NCBI GenBank assembly: GCA_024741835.1
Contig: JAENRP010000083.1
Location: 127,494 to 164,687 of the forward strand
DNA from: Diplocarpon mali
Taxonomy: Eukaryota; Ascomycota; Leotiomycetes; Helotiales; Drepanopezizaceae
Reading direction: 5' to 3'
Length of the DNA stretch: 37,194 nucleotides
In this document: one piece after another, positions 21,301 through 31,860 of the stretch
Numbering within the stretch: the stretch's first letter is position 1
Layout of the letters: each line of letters starts with the position of its first letter
The notes under the pieces: model-generated
Databases searched by the model: none
The model's input: only the letters and a program-made list of their open reading frames with translations
Told to the model about the DNA's origin: nothing
Position numbers and translations under genes: made by a program

Positions 21301-23700
21301 ACTTCTATACTTTCAGCTTCGCACCACTTTCTATATTTCGATACTCCTTATAAGGGAAATACCAAGGTATTATTATCGCTCCTTAGAATATATAGGGAGA
21401 GGTAGTAATAGCGCTTCACCTATACTTCAAAAGATTAAAGAGCTCTTAGAACTAGCGTTAGGGACTTATAGAGTAGAGTATATCTAAATAACTTCCTATT
21501 AAATTTATCCTTAATTAGAAGAAGTTAGCTTTCTAAGGAGAGGCTTGATATGCTATAGTCAAATAGGTCCTAGGAGCACTTAAAGAACGGTCTTAGAGCC
21601 TTAAAATCTGACTCTCTTTTAAAAGGCTTTTGCTTAGCTTTTACCTAAGCGTAAGCTTTATAATTGATTTATAGCTTTCCCTTAATCTTTACCCCCTTTG
21701 CGTTTAGTATAAGCTTCTTAAGCGCCTTAGCTCTTAGATAGCCTGATTAAAGGTGCTAAATATCTGCTAAATCGTTCCTAGCTCTTAGAAATATGCTGCT
21801 CCTCAGGGGTTTATATTAGCTTCGCAGATACTATTATAAAGTAGGGAAAGCTAGGCAGGTTGGTTAAGTATAGCATAGCGAGTTAGAAGCATTATAAAAG
21901 TTGATAGGCTTATATTTAAACACTATAACGTTCGACCTACGCTCTAGCTGCTTTATAACTATATTATTATCTACTATACCCCTTTAGAGCGTCGCGTCTA
22001 GGCCTATATACTATACCCTAGCCTTCTTTAAAAGAGGCTCTAAGATAATATTAATATTAAACCTATCTATAAGCGCTACGTTCCTAAGCTTTAAGTCTCC
22101 TCTATTAGTAAGAACCCCTTTTATTAGATATATACCCCTTCCTTTTATTAGCAGACTCGAGCTTCCTGCCTTTATATAGTCCTAAGGATATGCGATTTTC
22201 AATGATCTAGGAATTAGAAGCTCCTCTCAATTAATAAAGTGCGTCGCAGCGCAGTTATTAAGTAGGGTTATATTCGAGAGAGTATAGGAAGCTCTAAGGG
22301 TAAAGTATATTCCTAGGGTAAAGTCTTTGAAAAGAGCTGGATCTAGGAAGGCGGCGATGATCTTGGATTTGCCGCTCCTTAAGGCTTCGGTAGATATTCT
22401 TTCTTTAAATTGATTTATAAGAGCTTGTTTAATATAAGAGAGCTTAGCTTAAAGCTCTTTCTATTCTAAGAAAGTAAGGTTTTCATATGTTCTTTTAACC
22501 TTATTATAGCTAGGGAGGTTTCGAAGTGTACCTTCCTTAGCGCTAATTAAGGCGTATTTCAGCCTATTACACTCCTTTAGGTTCTAGAAGTGATTTTTGA
22601 CCTAAGGGCAAGGGCACTTTTTAACGCTCCCCTTAAGAGCCTTCTTCGCCTTACCTTTACTTAGTGCTCTTAGATTAGTATGATCACCTACTCCTTTAAG
22701 CAAGGCGTATATTTTAAGGGTTGCCTTTAATAAGGAGCTTGCGAGGCTTCGCTCTATTAAGCTTAAGAACTAATTAATATAATAGACTATATCTTTTCTA
22801 TGCTCTAGACCTAGCTTATTATCTCTAATAAGCTTTACCTAGGTCTACTAGGACTAAGTGAGAGCCTAGTAGTAAACCGACTATAGAAACTTTATAATCG
22901 CAAAGGAGCCTTAAACCTTTAGGATTCTATATATTTGTACTTCCTAGTAGATCTCCCTAAAGCTAGCAAGCCAGGTCTTCGGGTCCACTTTACTACTCCT
23001 TATTTTAAAGAGCTTATTATTATAATCTTCCTAAATTGACTTTATTATACTAACCTTAAAGGGGGCTAGTTCCTTGCGCAGGTACTTCACAATCTATTGA
23101 ATTAATAGTTTCCCTGCTTCCTTGCAGTTATATTGCACTACTCAAAGCAATATAGGGTGTACTGTCTTAGTAATCCAATGGTATAACTAAGTGTAAGAGC
23201 TCCTATTCCTTTTCTACATTTCTATTAAAAGATTATATTGCATTACTACTATTTTATACTCTAGCTTTATATCTTTAGCTATTATCTTCGCAAGTAGTAG
23301 TAGAGCTAGCGTTTGTTAATCAATAGCTTCCTACTATTAGAATAACTTATAGTAGCTTTATAATACTCTCTAGTCCCGTCCTTCTACAATTTTTTCAAGC
23401 TGCAGCAGTTCTATTTCTAGATCTAGTAGGTATAAAGCTTCGTTCTTATAGAGTAGAGCTTGGTTTCCTATCTCTATAGCATATAATTTAAGGTTATTAA
23501 CCTATCTTAGCTTTTCTATATACTTCTAAAGGCGTAGAAATTCGGCCTAAAACTCTAGCTTAGTGTACCAAATTCGCTATAACTTCCTATCCTAGAGTAT
23601 AACTCCATTAGAGCTAAGCTCCTAAGCTTCTTTTTGCTAGTACTCGCTTATATTAACTGAGTTAGTAGGGAGTATAGGTCTATTAGTTGGCTAGGAGCAT
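18303..23700 (-). pseudogene. Copia-A gag-pol polyprotein, RIP-degenerated
   Basis: The minus-strand frame begins at ATG 23700 and ends at the TAA at 18303. Recognisable parts: a Gag-like N-terminus; a zinc-knuckle-like CPCP..KNHF region near 22600; a reverse transcriptase with a VIELDRALYSL block followed by VFIAFYINNI (codons 19298-19287), the RIP-changed Y-V-D-D-I catalytic motif with both Asp now Asn; and the RNase H/C-terminal block VAYLPTKDIYANGLIKN near 18430, ending EKLAF-stop. About 1800 codons, on the long side for Copia. Dozens of TAA/TAG stops are present in frame; no product can be made. Confidence 0.87.
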
Positions 23701-23841
23701 TAGAATGTCGAGTTAGGTCGTAAAACGCGTATAGGCAAAGGAGAATAGATGAAAAATAGTAGTAAAACCTCTTTAAGAAGTCTCTAAATATAGTAGATTT
23801 TTGATCGTTTGCTCCTAAGAGTCGCAAATAGTGCTGATAAC

Positions 23842-24013
23842 TATTGTACTATATTTAGAGGTAGATTCTCAATAGTGGCAGAAGCTTGTAAAATTCTACT
23901 CTAACTGTATACCTAAGCTCCCTTTATAGAAGTACTCCATAGCCACTTCAGGGGTACATTACATAAGCCAGTCCTCAGATGCCTCAGTGCCTGAGGCTCC
24001 TCATAGCGCAACA
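23842..24013 (-). repeat. Copia-A 5' LTR (172 bp)
   Basis: The right LTR, upstream relative to gag-pol. It keeps GCAACA at its right edge, while the left edge TG is mutated to TA (TATTG). Followed by the ACACT duplication at 24014-24018. Confidence 0.93.
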
Positions 24014-25354
24014 ACACTATAATACACCTTTAAGCAGACCGGTTTTCTATAGATTAATAAGATAATTAATAGGCATTATTTAAGAATCGAAGATAATCTC
24101 AGTATTATAGCAGACGGCTTCCACTTCCTTAAGGACCTCCTTATTAGAAAGGGAGTCTTAGCATTAATAAGATATATAGGTATAAGGGAGCAGCTAGGCA
24201 TATACCTTTACGCGGTAGTTACAGATCTCTCTATAAGGAAGCTTGCAGAACGATTCTAGCGTAGTATAGAGACTATTTAAAGAACGTATTATAAGGTTAT
24301 AAAGTATTTCCTTCGCCTAAGGGTTTATATTACCTTCGTTTAGCCTACTACTTCCGCAACACTCGACTACAACTGTATTGCAGATAACGCAAAATATAGC
24401 TATTTTATAAGTTGTATTAGTGCTATCGATAGCACCTATATACCTATTTGCCTACTATATAAAGAGAGAGCTTCTTAAAGAGACTATCATAGCTTATTAT
24501 TATAAAACGTTCTTGCAGTCTACGACTTTGATATAAGGTTTATAGACGTATTAGTTAGCTAGGAAGGAAGCGTAGCAGACTCAACCTTATAGGTAAAAGC
24601 TTAAAGATATAGTGTAATTTGTATTCCAAAAGGGAAGTACATCCTAAGAGATGCCGGCTTTCCTAATTGTAATCTCTGCCTAGCTCTATATTAAGGAGTA
24701 AGATACTATCCTAATAAATGGAATAAGGCGGTAGGAGGTCCTTAACCAGAGACGAAGGAAGAGCTATTCAATCTATAGCATGCTAAACTATAGAACGTTA
24801 TAGAATGTATATTTAGTATTAATAAAGCCCAGTTTAAGATCTTAATAAGGGCGAGATCCTTTAAACTAAAGCCTTAAGTTAAGGTTATTGCTACTCTTTA
24901 TATATTATATAATATACTAGTTAGACTATAGGAAATGGATCTTAATCTTAAGCTTAAGAATAAAGGTGACCCTTTAAAGGAAGATTATAAAGAAGATCTA
25001 ATAGGGTTTCAACTACCTAGACTAGGATATAATATCATTAGAGGAGAGTTAAAGAGAGCAATAGAGAGAAGAGATCGTATTGCTACTAATATATGGAGTG
25101 ATTATATATATTAAGGAAGAAGATAGACTAAAGCATCTATTAAGAAATAGAACGAGCTTCTTAGCTCTCTTCCCAGTTAATAAATAGCCCTGTAATAGAG
25201 CCCTTCTCGTCGATGTGCTTCTCTAGCTATGCTTTCAACCATCTTATTCTTAGCTTCTCCTTCTTATAAGCCATATAGGTATAAGCCTTTACAAGGTCTA
25301 TTAACAAATTAAGCATAACTATGATTCCATCTTTACTAAGGCATCTTTCGTTTT

Positions 25355-25549
25355 TATTGAGCTTAAGTGAGTCGGCGCAGTAGGTATAGGAAACTTCTAA
25401 AGGTCGATAGTCGATATATTAGTAAGAGTTAGGGAAGGAAGGTTACCCCTTTCTTCCCTATAGCTATATACGTATTAATATCCTATTAATTAAGCAGTAG
25501 GGTTATATAATAATATATTAGAGTGATAGCTATATTACCTATCTCAATA
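25355..25549 (-). repeat. Copia-B1 3' LTR (195 bp)
   Basis: Starts TATTGAGCTTAAGTGAGTCG (original TGTTGAG inferred) and ends CTCAATA. It differs from the right LTR at 22 sites, all transitions. Confidence 0.92.
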
Positions 25550-25679
25550 CCCCTACTCAGACCTTACTCCGATTGACCTACAGTTAGGAAAATAATAATT
25601 ATCCTTTTGCGCTAATCTAACTCTTAAGTATCTCTTTAAATTAAAAACAATCAATTAATAGCAACCTCTATTAAAATCA

Positions 25680-25851
25680 CCAATCCTACTCGTAGGGTAG
25701 GACTAGGAGTCAAATTTCCTAAAAGATATTCCTTTATAAGACTACGTGACTTGACTCGCGGTCTAGGCCTAAGAGTCAATTTAAAAACTTTCCTCTATAA
25801 GACTATATGACCTAACTCGCAGGGTAGGCCTAGGAGTCGTCCTTAAGCCTG
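25680..25851 (-). repeat. Three-copy repeat in Copia-B1 3' non-coding region
   Basis: After the pol stop the sequence has three copies, about 60-67 bp apart, of a core like CTCGCAGGGTAGGCCTAGGA followed by GTC, separated by TTCCTYTATAAGACTAYRTGAC spacers. The same region of Copia-B2 is about 33398-33569. The core resembles that of the coding repeat array at 28953-29222. Confidence 0.7.
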
Positions 25852-28800
25852 CTAAGCCCCTACTATCTTCTGCAACCCTAGTATATCTTTGAACGCTTTG
25901 AACTTTGCAACTGTCTCTAGTAGCTTTATAAATCCATTTGCCACTATTCGATCGGTTAGGATATAGGTAATTAATAACTTATTCTTCGCAATAAGGTCGT
26001 AGATAAAGTGGTAGGCAATATCGATATATTTCGATCGCTTATATAAGTGTAGATTCTTTATAAGTACAATCGCTCCTGTATTATCTGCTTAAAGATTAAT
26101 ACAGTTCCTATCTTATCTAATATACTTAGCGAAACCTATATCTTTTAGAATTTAGGCGATCTATAATCCTTGCTTGCAATTTGATAATATTAATATATAT
26201 TCGGCCTTAGTGCTTGCAGTAGCCACTGATTTCTACTTCCTACTTCCTTACGATATAGGTCTGCTATATAGCACTACTACGCTTTTAGATATACTTTTCC
26301 AACCTTTTATATTTACCTAGTTAGAATCGGTATATACCTTAAGCTTTGCGCTTATATATTTCGTTAGTCTGTATCTCACCTTCTATATGATTATCGATCG
26401 AAGGTACCTTTTAAATCGCTTGACTGCATTCTTATATCAAATCGTTAGATCCTTTAGGTTCTGACTAAGTTGCCTAATAATAAAGGCGATATCTGGTCTT
26501 ATATATACTATAATATATATAATCGCTCTAATATCCTATTAGTACTTCTTCAAATCTCCTCTCTACTCATTTTCATTAGCAGGCTTTAACTTATTATACT
26601 TTCCTTTAATTGGAGTACGCTTTGGCTTAAAGTTAGGAGCATAAGTGGAGAGTCCTATTTGGTCTAGGATCTTCTTAATATACTGCTCTTAATCCAACTA
26701 GAGTTCTTGAGTGAAGCGGTTCCTTATGACGCAGATGCTAAGGATCTTATGAATTCCCCCTAGATCCTTAGTATTAAAACGTTTCCGAATTATTATAAAG
26801 AACCAATCCAATTAAGTAGTTGTTTTCGCAGCTGTAGCAATATTATCGATATATAGTAGCAACTTAATTCTACGCTTAGTATAGGTAAACAGACAAGGGT
26901 CAGCTAGGCTTTAAACGAATCCCATTTTCATTAGAGTAGAGCTGCATAAGAGGTTCTAATCATAGGCTGATTATTTAAGCCTATAGATACTATAGAGTAT
27001 ATAAAGAGAGTGGCCAGCGTATATAGGAATACTATTAGGTTAGGAGAGAAAAATCCGTTCTTTTATAATTGCTTTAGTAAATGCATTTTTAATATTGTAC
27101 TATTTGCATTTAAGGTCCTTAGCAGCTACTATTGCTATAAATATGCGAAGGGTGTCTATGCGAACTATTAGCGCGAACGTATTGAAATAGTCTTTTCTAT
27201 ACTATTAGGAGAAGCCCTTAGCTATAAGCCTTGCCTTATAACGCTTTAGGGTTCCATCTATATATGTCTTAATTGTAAAGACCCACTTCGTTAATACTAG
27301 GTTCACGTCCTTTAGTATTGGTTCCTCTATCTATATGCCATTTGCAATAAGAGAGCTTATCTCCTCTTAGATTGCCTCACTCTATGCTACTCTATTCTCT
27401 AGGTCGTTGACAGCTTTATTATACGTCTTTGGAAGAGAGATTTTCATTATCCCTTTAACGGCTAGGAACGCATTATCTTTGTTAAAGCTCTATTGAAGTT
27501 CGAGCTTATAGATCCTATGCGCTATTATAGCCTAGATATGCTTAGACTCGCGTTTATTTAAGGTATCTTCCGGTTCTAGGTCTTTATTCCTCTTTAAGGA
27601 TATAGGTTCAGCTATAGGTTCTATAGGCTTATCATTTAGGGAACCGCTTTCTAGTAGTAGAGGCTTATTATTACTTATACCTATTTTAGGAACATCCTTT
27701 ACTATAGGCACTTTAATTAAAGGGACGACGATATCAAAGTTGTTCTATACTTTAGGCAGTTCGCGGATAATAGGAATAGTCTATTCGGCCTTTAGACGAC
27801 CAGCTAGTCGTCGATCAGTAGGTACGCTTAATATGCTTAAGCTAAGAGAAAGGGGTTATTAGTTCGGCTTAATAGTATTACCGTTGAGTAGTATACCTTA
27901 CGAATCTTTAGGTATATAGAGCTTTAAGGATAGCTCCCTCTTATTTCAAGATTCGTCGAACTCAACTATTAAAGATGTGATTACTCGCCCTAGATCTAGC
28001 GTATATACTATCTATTGCTTTATTATCTATTTAATATACCTAATAAATATATACTCTCTACCTTGGTCTATTAGCTTCTTGCTCTTTATACCCGCGGGCT
28101 AGGACTTCGGGCTAATATAGGAGTAGCAGACGCTTCTAAAGACGCAGATATAGTCCAGGCTTGGTTTCTATCTAAAATATGCCTTATATAGCGATATTCG
28201 GGTGCTATTAACTATTAGTCCATTACCTATTCTATTTTAAAGGTATATGTCTGCCTTAACCGCAAGGTCCTAGAATTCTAATAGCAAGTTAGCATCTCGC
28301 AGTAGAGCGCAATAGTTAATCTTTGCTTGCTAGATGCTTCGCTTAGCGATACTATTCTAATAAGAACCTTTGTATATCACAGTTAGTTTGTAATAAACTC
28401 CTTATTTTACCTATTTATTAAGCTTTACCCTAATCTCTAATGCATTATTAGACCTAATAGCTATTAGCTTTAACTAGGTCTAGCGTTCTTTTATCACTTT
28501 CCAAGTTTCTAGCTTTTCTATAAGCTTAGATTTAGTTCTAGCGCAAATAGTCTATATCTATTAAGTGGAGTTATCTACTATTTAAGAAAACCAATTATTT
28601 CCTTTGATCGAGGTTGTAAATGGTCTAGTAGTATTAATAGATATTAGCGCTAGTATCGAATCTTTCTATAGACTAAGCTTAGTTTGCGTCCGATTTCGAA
28701 GTTTTATTAGCTTGCAAATTCGGCATACTAGGCGATCCTTTAGTACTTAGATCTTCTGTTTTAGGGTCAAGACCTTATATAAGCCCCTCAATTTCTCTAG

Positions 28801-30885
28801 CCCTAGATGCGCGAATCTTCTATACATTAGCTAATACCTTAATAGGCTTTCGACTTCTAATAGCTTTAGTAGCCTATCGTCAATCGATACTTTATTATCA
28901 GTAGCTGGAAAGGACTAGTGATAGCAGTTTGAGGTTTTGCCATTTTCTAATTGCAAGCCTGGCTTAAGAGTCGTTTTTAGTGAAATCGCGAGATCCACTC
29001 GCAGTCCTGGCTTAAGAGTCGATTTCCTAGAAATAGCAAGATCTACTCGCGGTCCTGGCTTAGGAGTCATCTCTAACGAATTTGCGAATTTCACTCGCAG
29101 TCCTGGCCTAGGAGTCATTTCTGCGAATTTCACTTGCGATCCTGGCCTAAGAGTCGTTATTAGCGAATTTGCAGAATCCACTTGCAGTCCTGGCCTAAGA
29201 GTCATTTCTGCCAAATTCACTTATAATCTTAGCTTAGGAGTCTATCTATTCTCCCTATCCTCGCTCAATTGTATTAGGGTAGAGAGTGCACTTTCTTTAA
29301 AGGAATTCACTTATAGGTCCGGCCTAAGAGTCAATTTCTATAATATCACTTTTAAGATAACGTAAAGTCTATCTTTGATTTTAGCCTTAAAGATCACTTT
29401 ATAGTTATTATTTATAAACTATATAAATTGATTATTAAAAACTCCTATACAATTCAACTCTATACAAATCTTATAGCTAAATAAGAGATTAATGCCTAGG
29501 CTAGGCATAAGGAGAACATTTTATAAAAGGAAAGAAACGCTAGCAACATTCATCTCTACCGTACCTATTGAGTCCGCATATAACCTTCTACTACCAACCT
29601 TAATAGAGCGCCTTTTTATTTTGGTAAGCAGGCCTTTAAATAGGTAGGGTTTATCAATCATATATGCTATGCAACTAGTATCACTATACTAGTTGGATTT
29701 AGGGATCTTATAAAGATCGGCTTTTAAGACGTAGGCATCTTTATCATAATTATTATCTAAATTATCAGAAGTGGATTTAGGTTTAAATGACCTACTATTG
29801 TTATTAGAGGTGTCTGCTAAAGTTCTAGCTGAATAGCCTTTTCCTTTGCCTTTCCTTAGTAGTTGCGGCCTTCGGCGGGATAAGGGCAGTTTACTTCTTG
29901 ACTTCTGCTTCAATTGCTTCTTGATATTAAAGCTAGCGACTATATTAATTAGTTGCCTTTTAACTTTATAATCAATAATATTATAAGTACTATTATAGAA
30001 GTAGTATCCCTGATAAGCTCAAGGGCTCGTCCTGCGCTCCTTCCTCTTCTTAGGCTTATCATTGCCTTACAACGCGGCATTTGCCGATTCAGAGTATCCT
30101 TTGAGGTTTTGCTTAACAGTTTAAAGGAGGTCGATCTTCTTATAGATCTTAAGGTTGGGTTAGACGAGAAGAGATTATTTTGCAATAGCGAACTTAAGAG
30201 GGAGGCCATTAAGTAGGAAACTAAAAAGCTGAGTTTCCTTAAAAGTCATAGCTATCCCAGGATCTGCGGCTCTTACTCTCCTCCTTGCTTTATATAGTAT
30301 AAATTAGGCAGAGTCTATATTTATATCTATATCCTTGCTATCTTTATCTTTTTTATATTAAAATGAAGTGATCTACTATAGCAGATGCTAGGTATTAAGG
30401 GCAGTTGTTTAAGAGTATTTTGCCTTTAAAGTATCCTATCTTATCTTTATATTATTATGAACTTAAATAAAATCTTAGTCTTCGTCGCTTAAACCTCTAT
30501 TAATCTTAAGCTTGCATTTAGCTAAGGCCAGCTTATACTCCTTCTCCTTTTCCATATTTAAAATCTGCCTTTGGGATTCTCAGTTATTATCTATTAAAGC
30601 TCTTAGGCTAAGCTTATTTAGTATATCTGGCAAATCCTTAGCAGTTGTATTAGCTATTAAAGTGGAAGTAGACAAATCGGTAGAGGGAGTATAAGGGGCT
30701 ATTCTCGCGTATTTAACAAGTGTCTTTTGAATCGCTATTTCAATGCCTTTGCTCTTAAAGTAAAGCTCTAAATTGTCGAACTATCGTTGCCAGTTCTTCT
30801 AAGAGAGTTAGAGGTCTTTAGGCTTAGTGTTTCGATCGGAATCAGATGCTATTGCCGTTTCGAATAGAATTGCGTTTAAAATCAA
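25852..30885 (-). pseudogene. Copia-B1 gag-pol polyprotein, RIP-degenerated
   Basis: The minus-strand frame starts near 30885 (ATG not preserved) and ends at the TAG at 25852. In order: Gag with KPKDL..NWQR and YFKSKGIEIAI; a zinc knuckle whose Cys codons now read Tyr (GYYFYNSTYNIID, near 30015-29975); protease DTSCIAYMIDKPYLFKG (active-site Asp-Thr-Ser at about 29682); VNTR linker; integrase zinc-binding block with YRRFAHLGLEKL and LVCRICKL; reverse transcriptase with LLLYIDNIAT (codons 26853-26842; the second Asp of YVDD is now Asn); RNase H with YILTDRIVANGFIKLLE and a GLQKIVGA end. Typical gag-PR-IN-RT-RH Copia order. Inactivated by many TAA/TAG stops. Confidence 0.88.
28953..29222 (-). 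repeat. In-frame tandem repeat array in Copia-B1 pol (48/39-bp units)
   Basis: Six consecutive units of 48, 48, 48, 39, 48 and 39 bp, each starting near GCAGTCCTGGCYTARGAGTC. All are multiples of three. On the coding strand they give 16- and 13-residue repeats such as VKFAEMTPRPGLR. The array sits between the protease and the integrase zinc-binding region, where ordinary Copia polyproteins have a short linker. One weaker unit recurs near 29311-29350. Confidence 0.88.
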
Positions 30886-31008
30886 ATAAATTAAATAGTT
30901 AAGGGCACTCCTCCTATTGAAAAGTTGAAATGATTAAATAGCAGGTGTTATAGAAGTATTAAATAGGGAGGAAGTCCTCTTATCGAAAAGGGTTTTTAAG
31001 CTATAATG

Positions 31009-31138
31009 CAGGGAATCACACCTCCTACGAAATATAGTAAAGCAAAGAATCACACCTCTTGCAGTACTAAAGGGTTATAAAGCAAGGAATCACACCTCTT
31101 GTAATATAGGTTAGCTGAATAGGGAATTATACCTCCTA
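31009..31138 (-). repeat. Leader repeats in Copia-B1 5' region
   Basis: GGAATCACACCTCYT-like motifs occur four times (about 31009, 31042, 31082 and 31121) at 33-40 bp spacing, between the 5' LTR and gag. On the transcript strand the motif is AGGAGGTGTGATTCCYTGC. The last copy is RIP-altered (GGAATTATACCTCCT). Confidence 0.75.
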
Positions 31139-31257
31139 TTCGCCGATTGCTCGCCTCTTACTATAAGTCTTATTCAACTTCCTACTAATAGTTGCGGCGC
31201 AAGTGCTTTCTAAAGGAAGTTAATAATCTATTATCGGTCTATCTAAGGCTTATAACC

Positions 31258-31452
31258 TATTAAGCTTAAGTGAGTTGGCGCAGTAGGTATAAGAAACTTC
31301 TAGAAGTCAATAGTCGATATATTAGTAAGAGTTAGGGAAGGAAGGTTACCCCTTTCTTCCCTATAGCTATATACGTGTCAATATCCTACTGACTAAGCAA
31401 TAGGGTCATATGATAATACATCGGAGTGATGGCTGTATCACCCATCTTAATA
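31258..31452 (-). repeat. Copia-B1 5' LTR (195 bp)
   Basis: Same length as 25355-25549. It starts TATTAAGCTTAAGTGAGTTG and ends CATCTTAATA. Followed by GTCTT, the target duplication. Confidence 0.92.
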
Positions 31453-31860
31453 GTCTTAAACCTTTTCGAGAGCTTGACCTATAATAGTAGAGTTTATAGT
31501 ATCTTATAGCACCTCTACTTAAGTAGGCTCGATATGCTTTAATGCTTTAGCAATAGCTAATACACTATCATTTATACACTTTATAATATTAGTACTAGAA
31601 GCCTTCTTCTTCTTCCTCTTATTTGTATTAGCTTAAAAGGCCAATTGTAAGTCTATATAACGCTTCTTTATACCACTTAATTAAGTAGAGAAAGAGGTTA
31701 TATTATCGCCAGAAGTTATAGGTCTCGAGGTATAACAGCTGCACCTCCACTTAGTGTAATTACCTAAGAGTACGGCGTTTTAAGGTTTCGCAATCTCGAT
31801 TTAATATAGGGTTATTTCGAATCGACTTCGAAGGTGCAAAAGGATATTCTTATATAATAT

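Larger units (their letters stand above)
16819..24013 (-). mobile_element. Copia-A: full-length Ty1/copia retrotransposon, RIP-degenerated
   Basis: 7195 bp, bounded by 172-bp LTRs (16819-16990 and 23842-24013) and by ACACT duplications (16814-16818 and 24014-24018). The coding strand is minus, so the 5' LTR is the right one. Next to it, on the minus strand, lies GTTATCAGCACTATTTG, a candidate primer-binding site. Next to the 3' LTR is the purine-rich CCTAAGGGGTA, a candidate polypurine tract. Gag-pol occupies 18303-23700, and an antisense gene relic lies between pol and the 3' LTR. At 7.2 kb it is long for a Copia element because of that extra module. Confidence 0.92.
16691..25114 (+). pseudogene. 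PIF/Harbinger transposase (DDE nuclease) interrupted by Copia-A
   Basis: Read from ATG 16691 to 16818 and, after skipping Copia-A and one ACACT duplication (16819-24018), from 24019 to the stop at 25112-25114. The frame is continuous apart from in-frame TAA/TAG/TGA stops that look RIP-made. Landmarks: AITMLYIAQSAAIYY at the left; HFLKDLLIRKG and RKLAERF before the catalytic core; an altered Asp-Gly-Thr-His block reading SAIDSTYI (Asp at 24428); a block like the usual Y-V-L-P-G-W-E-G-S-A-A-D-S, here DVLVS then EGSVADS; RDAGFPN (Asp at 24650); NVIECIFSI (Glu at 24803). The DDE triad residues survive, but Gly-to-Ser and His-to-Tyr changes and many stops make it dead. Known family role: cut-and-paste transposition. 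Confidence 0.85.
25355..31452 (-). mobile_element. Copia-B1: full-length Ty1/copia retrotransposon, RIP-degenerated
   Basis: 6098 bp with 195-bp LTRs (25355-25549 and 31258-31452). The flanking 5-mers GTTTT (25350-25354) and GTCTT (31453-31457) are one transition apart, consistent with a RIP-altered duplication. The coding strand is minus. Beside the 5' LTR the minus strand reads GGTTATAAGCC, near the GGTTATGAGCC-type primer site of Copia elements; GTAGGGG beside the 3' LTR is a candidate polypurine tract. Gag-pol ends at 25852. It has leader repeats, an in-frame repeat array and 3' non-coding repeats, listed separately. Confidence 0.92.
25161..31860 (-). pseudogene. Second ORF of the Harbinger element, interrupted by Copia-B1
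   Basis: Minus-strand frame followed from about 31860 to 31453 and then, skipping Copia-B1 and one duplication, from 25349 to the stop at 25161. The frame is unbroken at the junction (ALEKV-stop-DERCLSKDG). It contains a WRCSC segment, a basic KRKKKKA tract, a helical stretch (INDSVLAIAKALKHIEPT) and a C-terminal KKEKLRIRWLKA..LEKHIDE coiled-coil-like region. It converges on the transposase, 46 bp between the two stop codons. PIF/Harbinger elements normally carry a second, Myb/SANT-type DNA-binding ORF, so that role is inferred by position; the Myb domain itself was not identified. Confidence 0.6.

Noticed and set aside
28953..29222. CRISPR-like direct repeats
   Set aside because: Units are contiguous diverged 39/48-bp repeats inside pol with no unique spacers, in a eukaryotic genome.
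28937..29365. Long plus-strand frame over the repeat array (and its equal at 36655-37122), repeating SPGLRVISANFT-like units
   Set aside because: It is the reverse-strand shadow of the in-frame array in Copia-B pol, whose coding strand is minus by protease, integrase, RT and RNase H motifs.
29949..30209. 86-codon minus-strand frame
   Set aside because: Out of frame with the Gag sequence, which reads through the same region with a zinc-knuckle-like YYFYNSTYNIID; a shadow.
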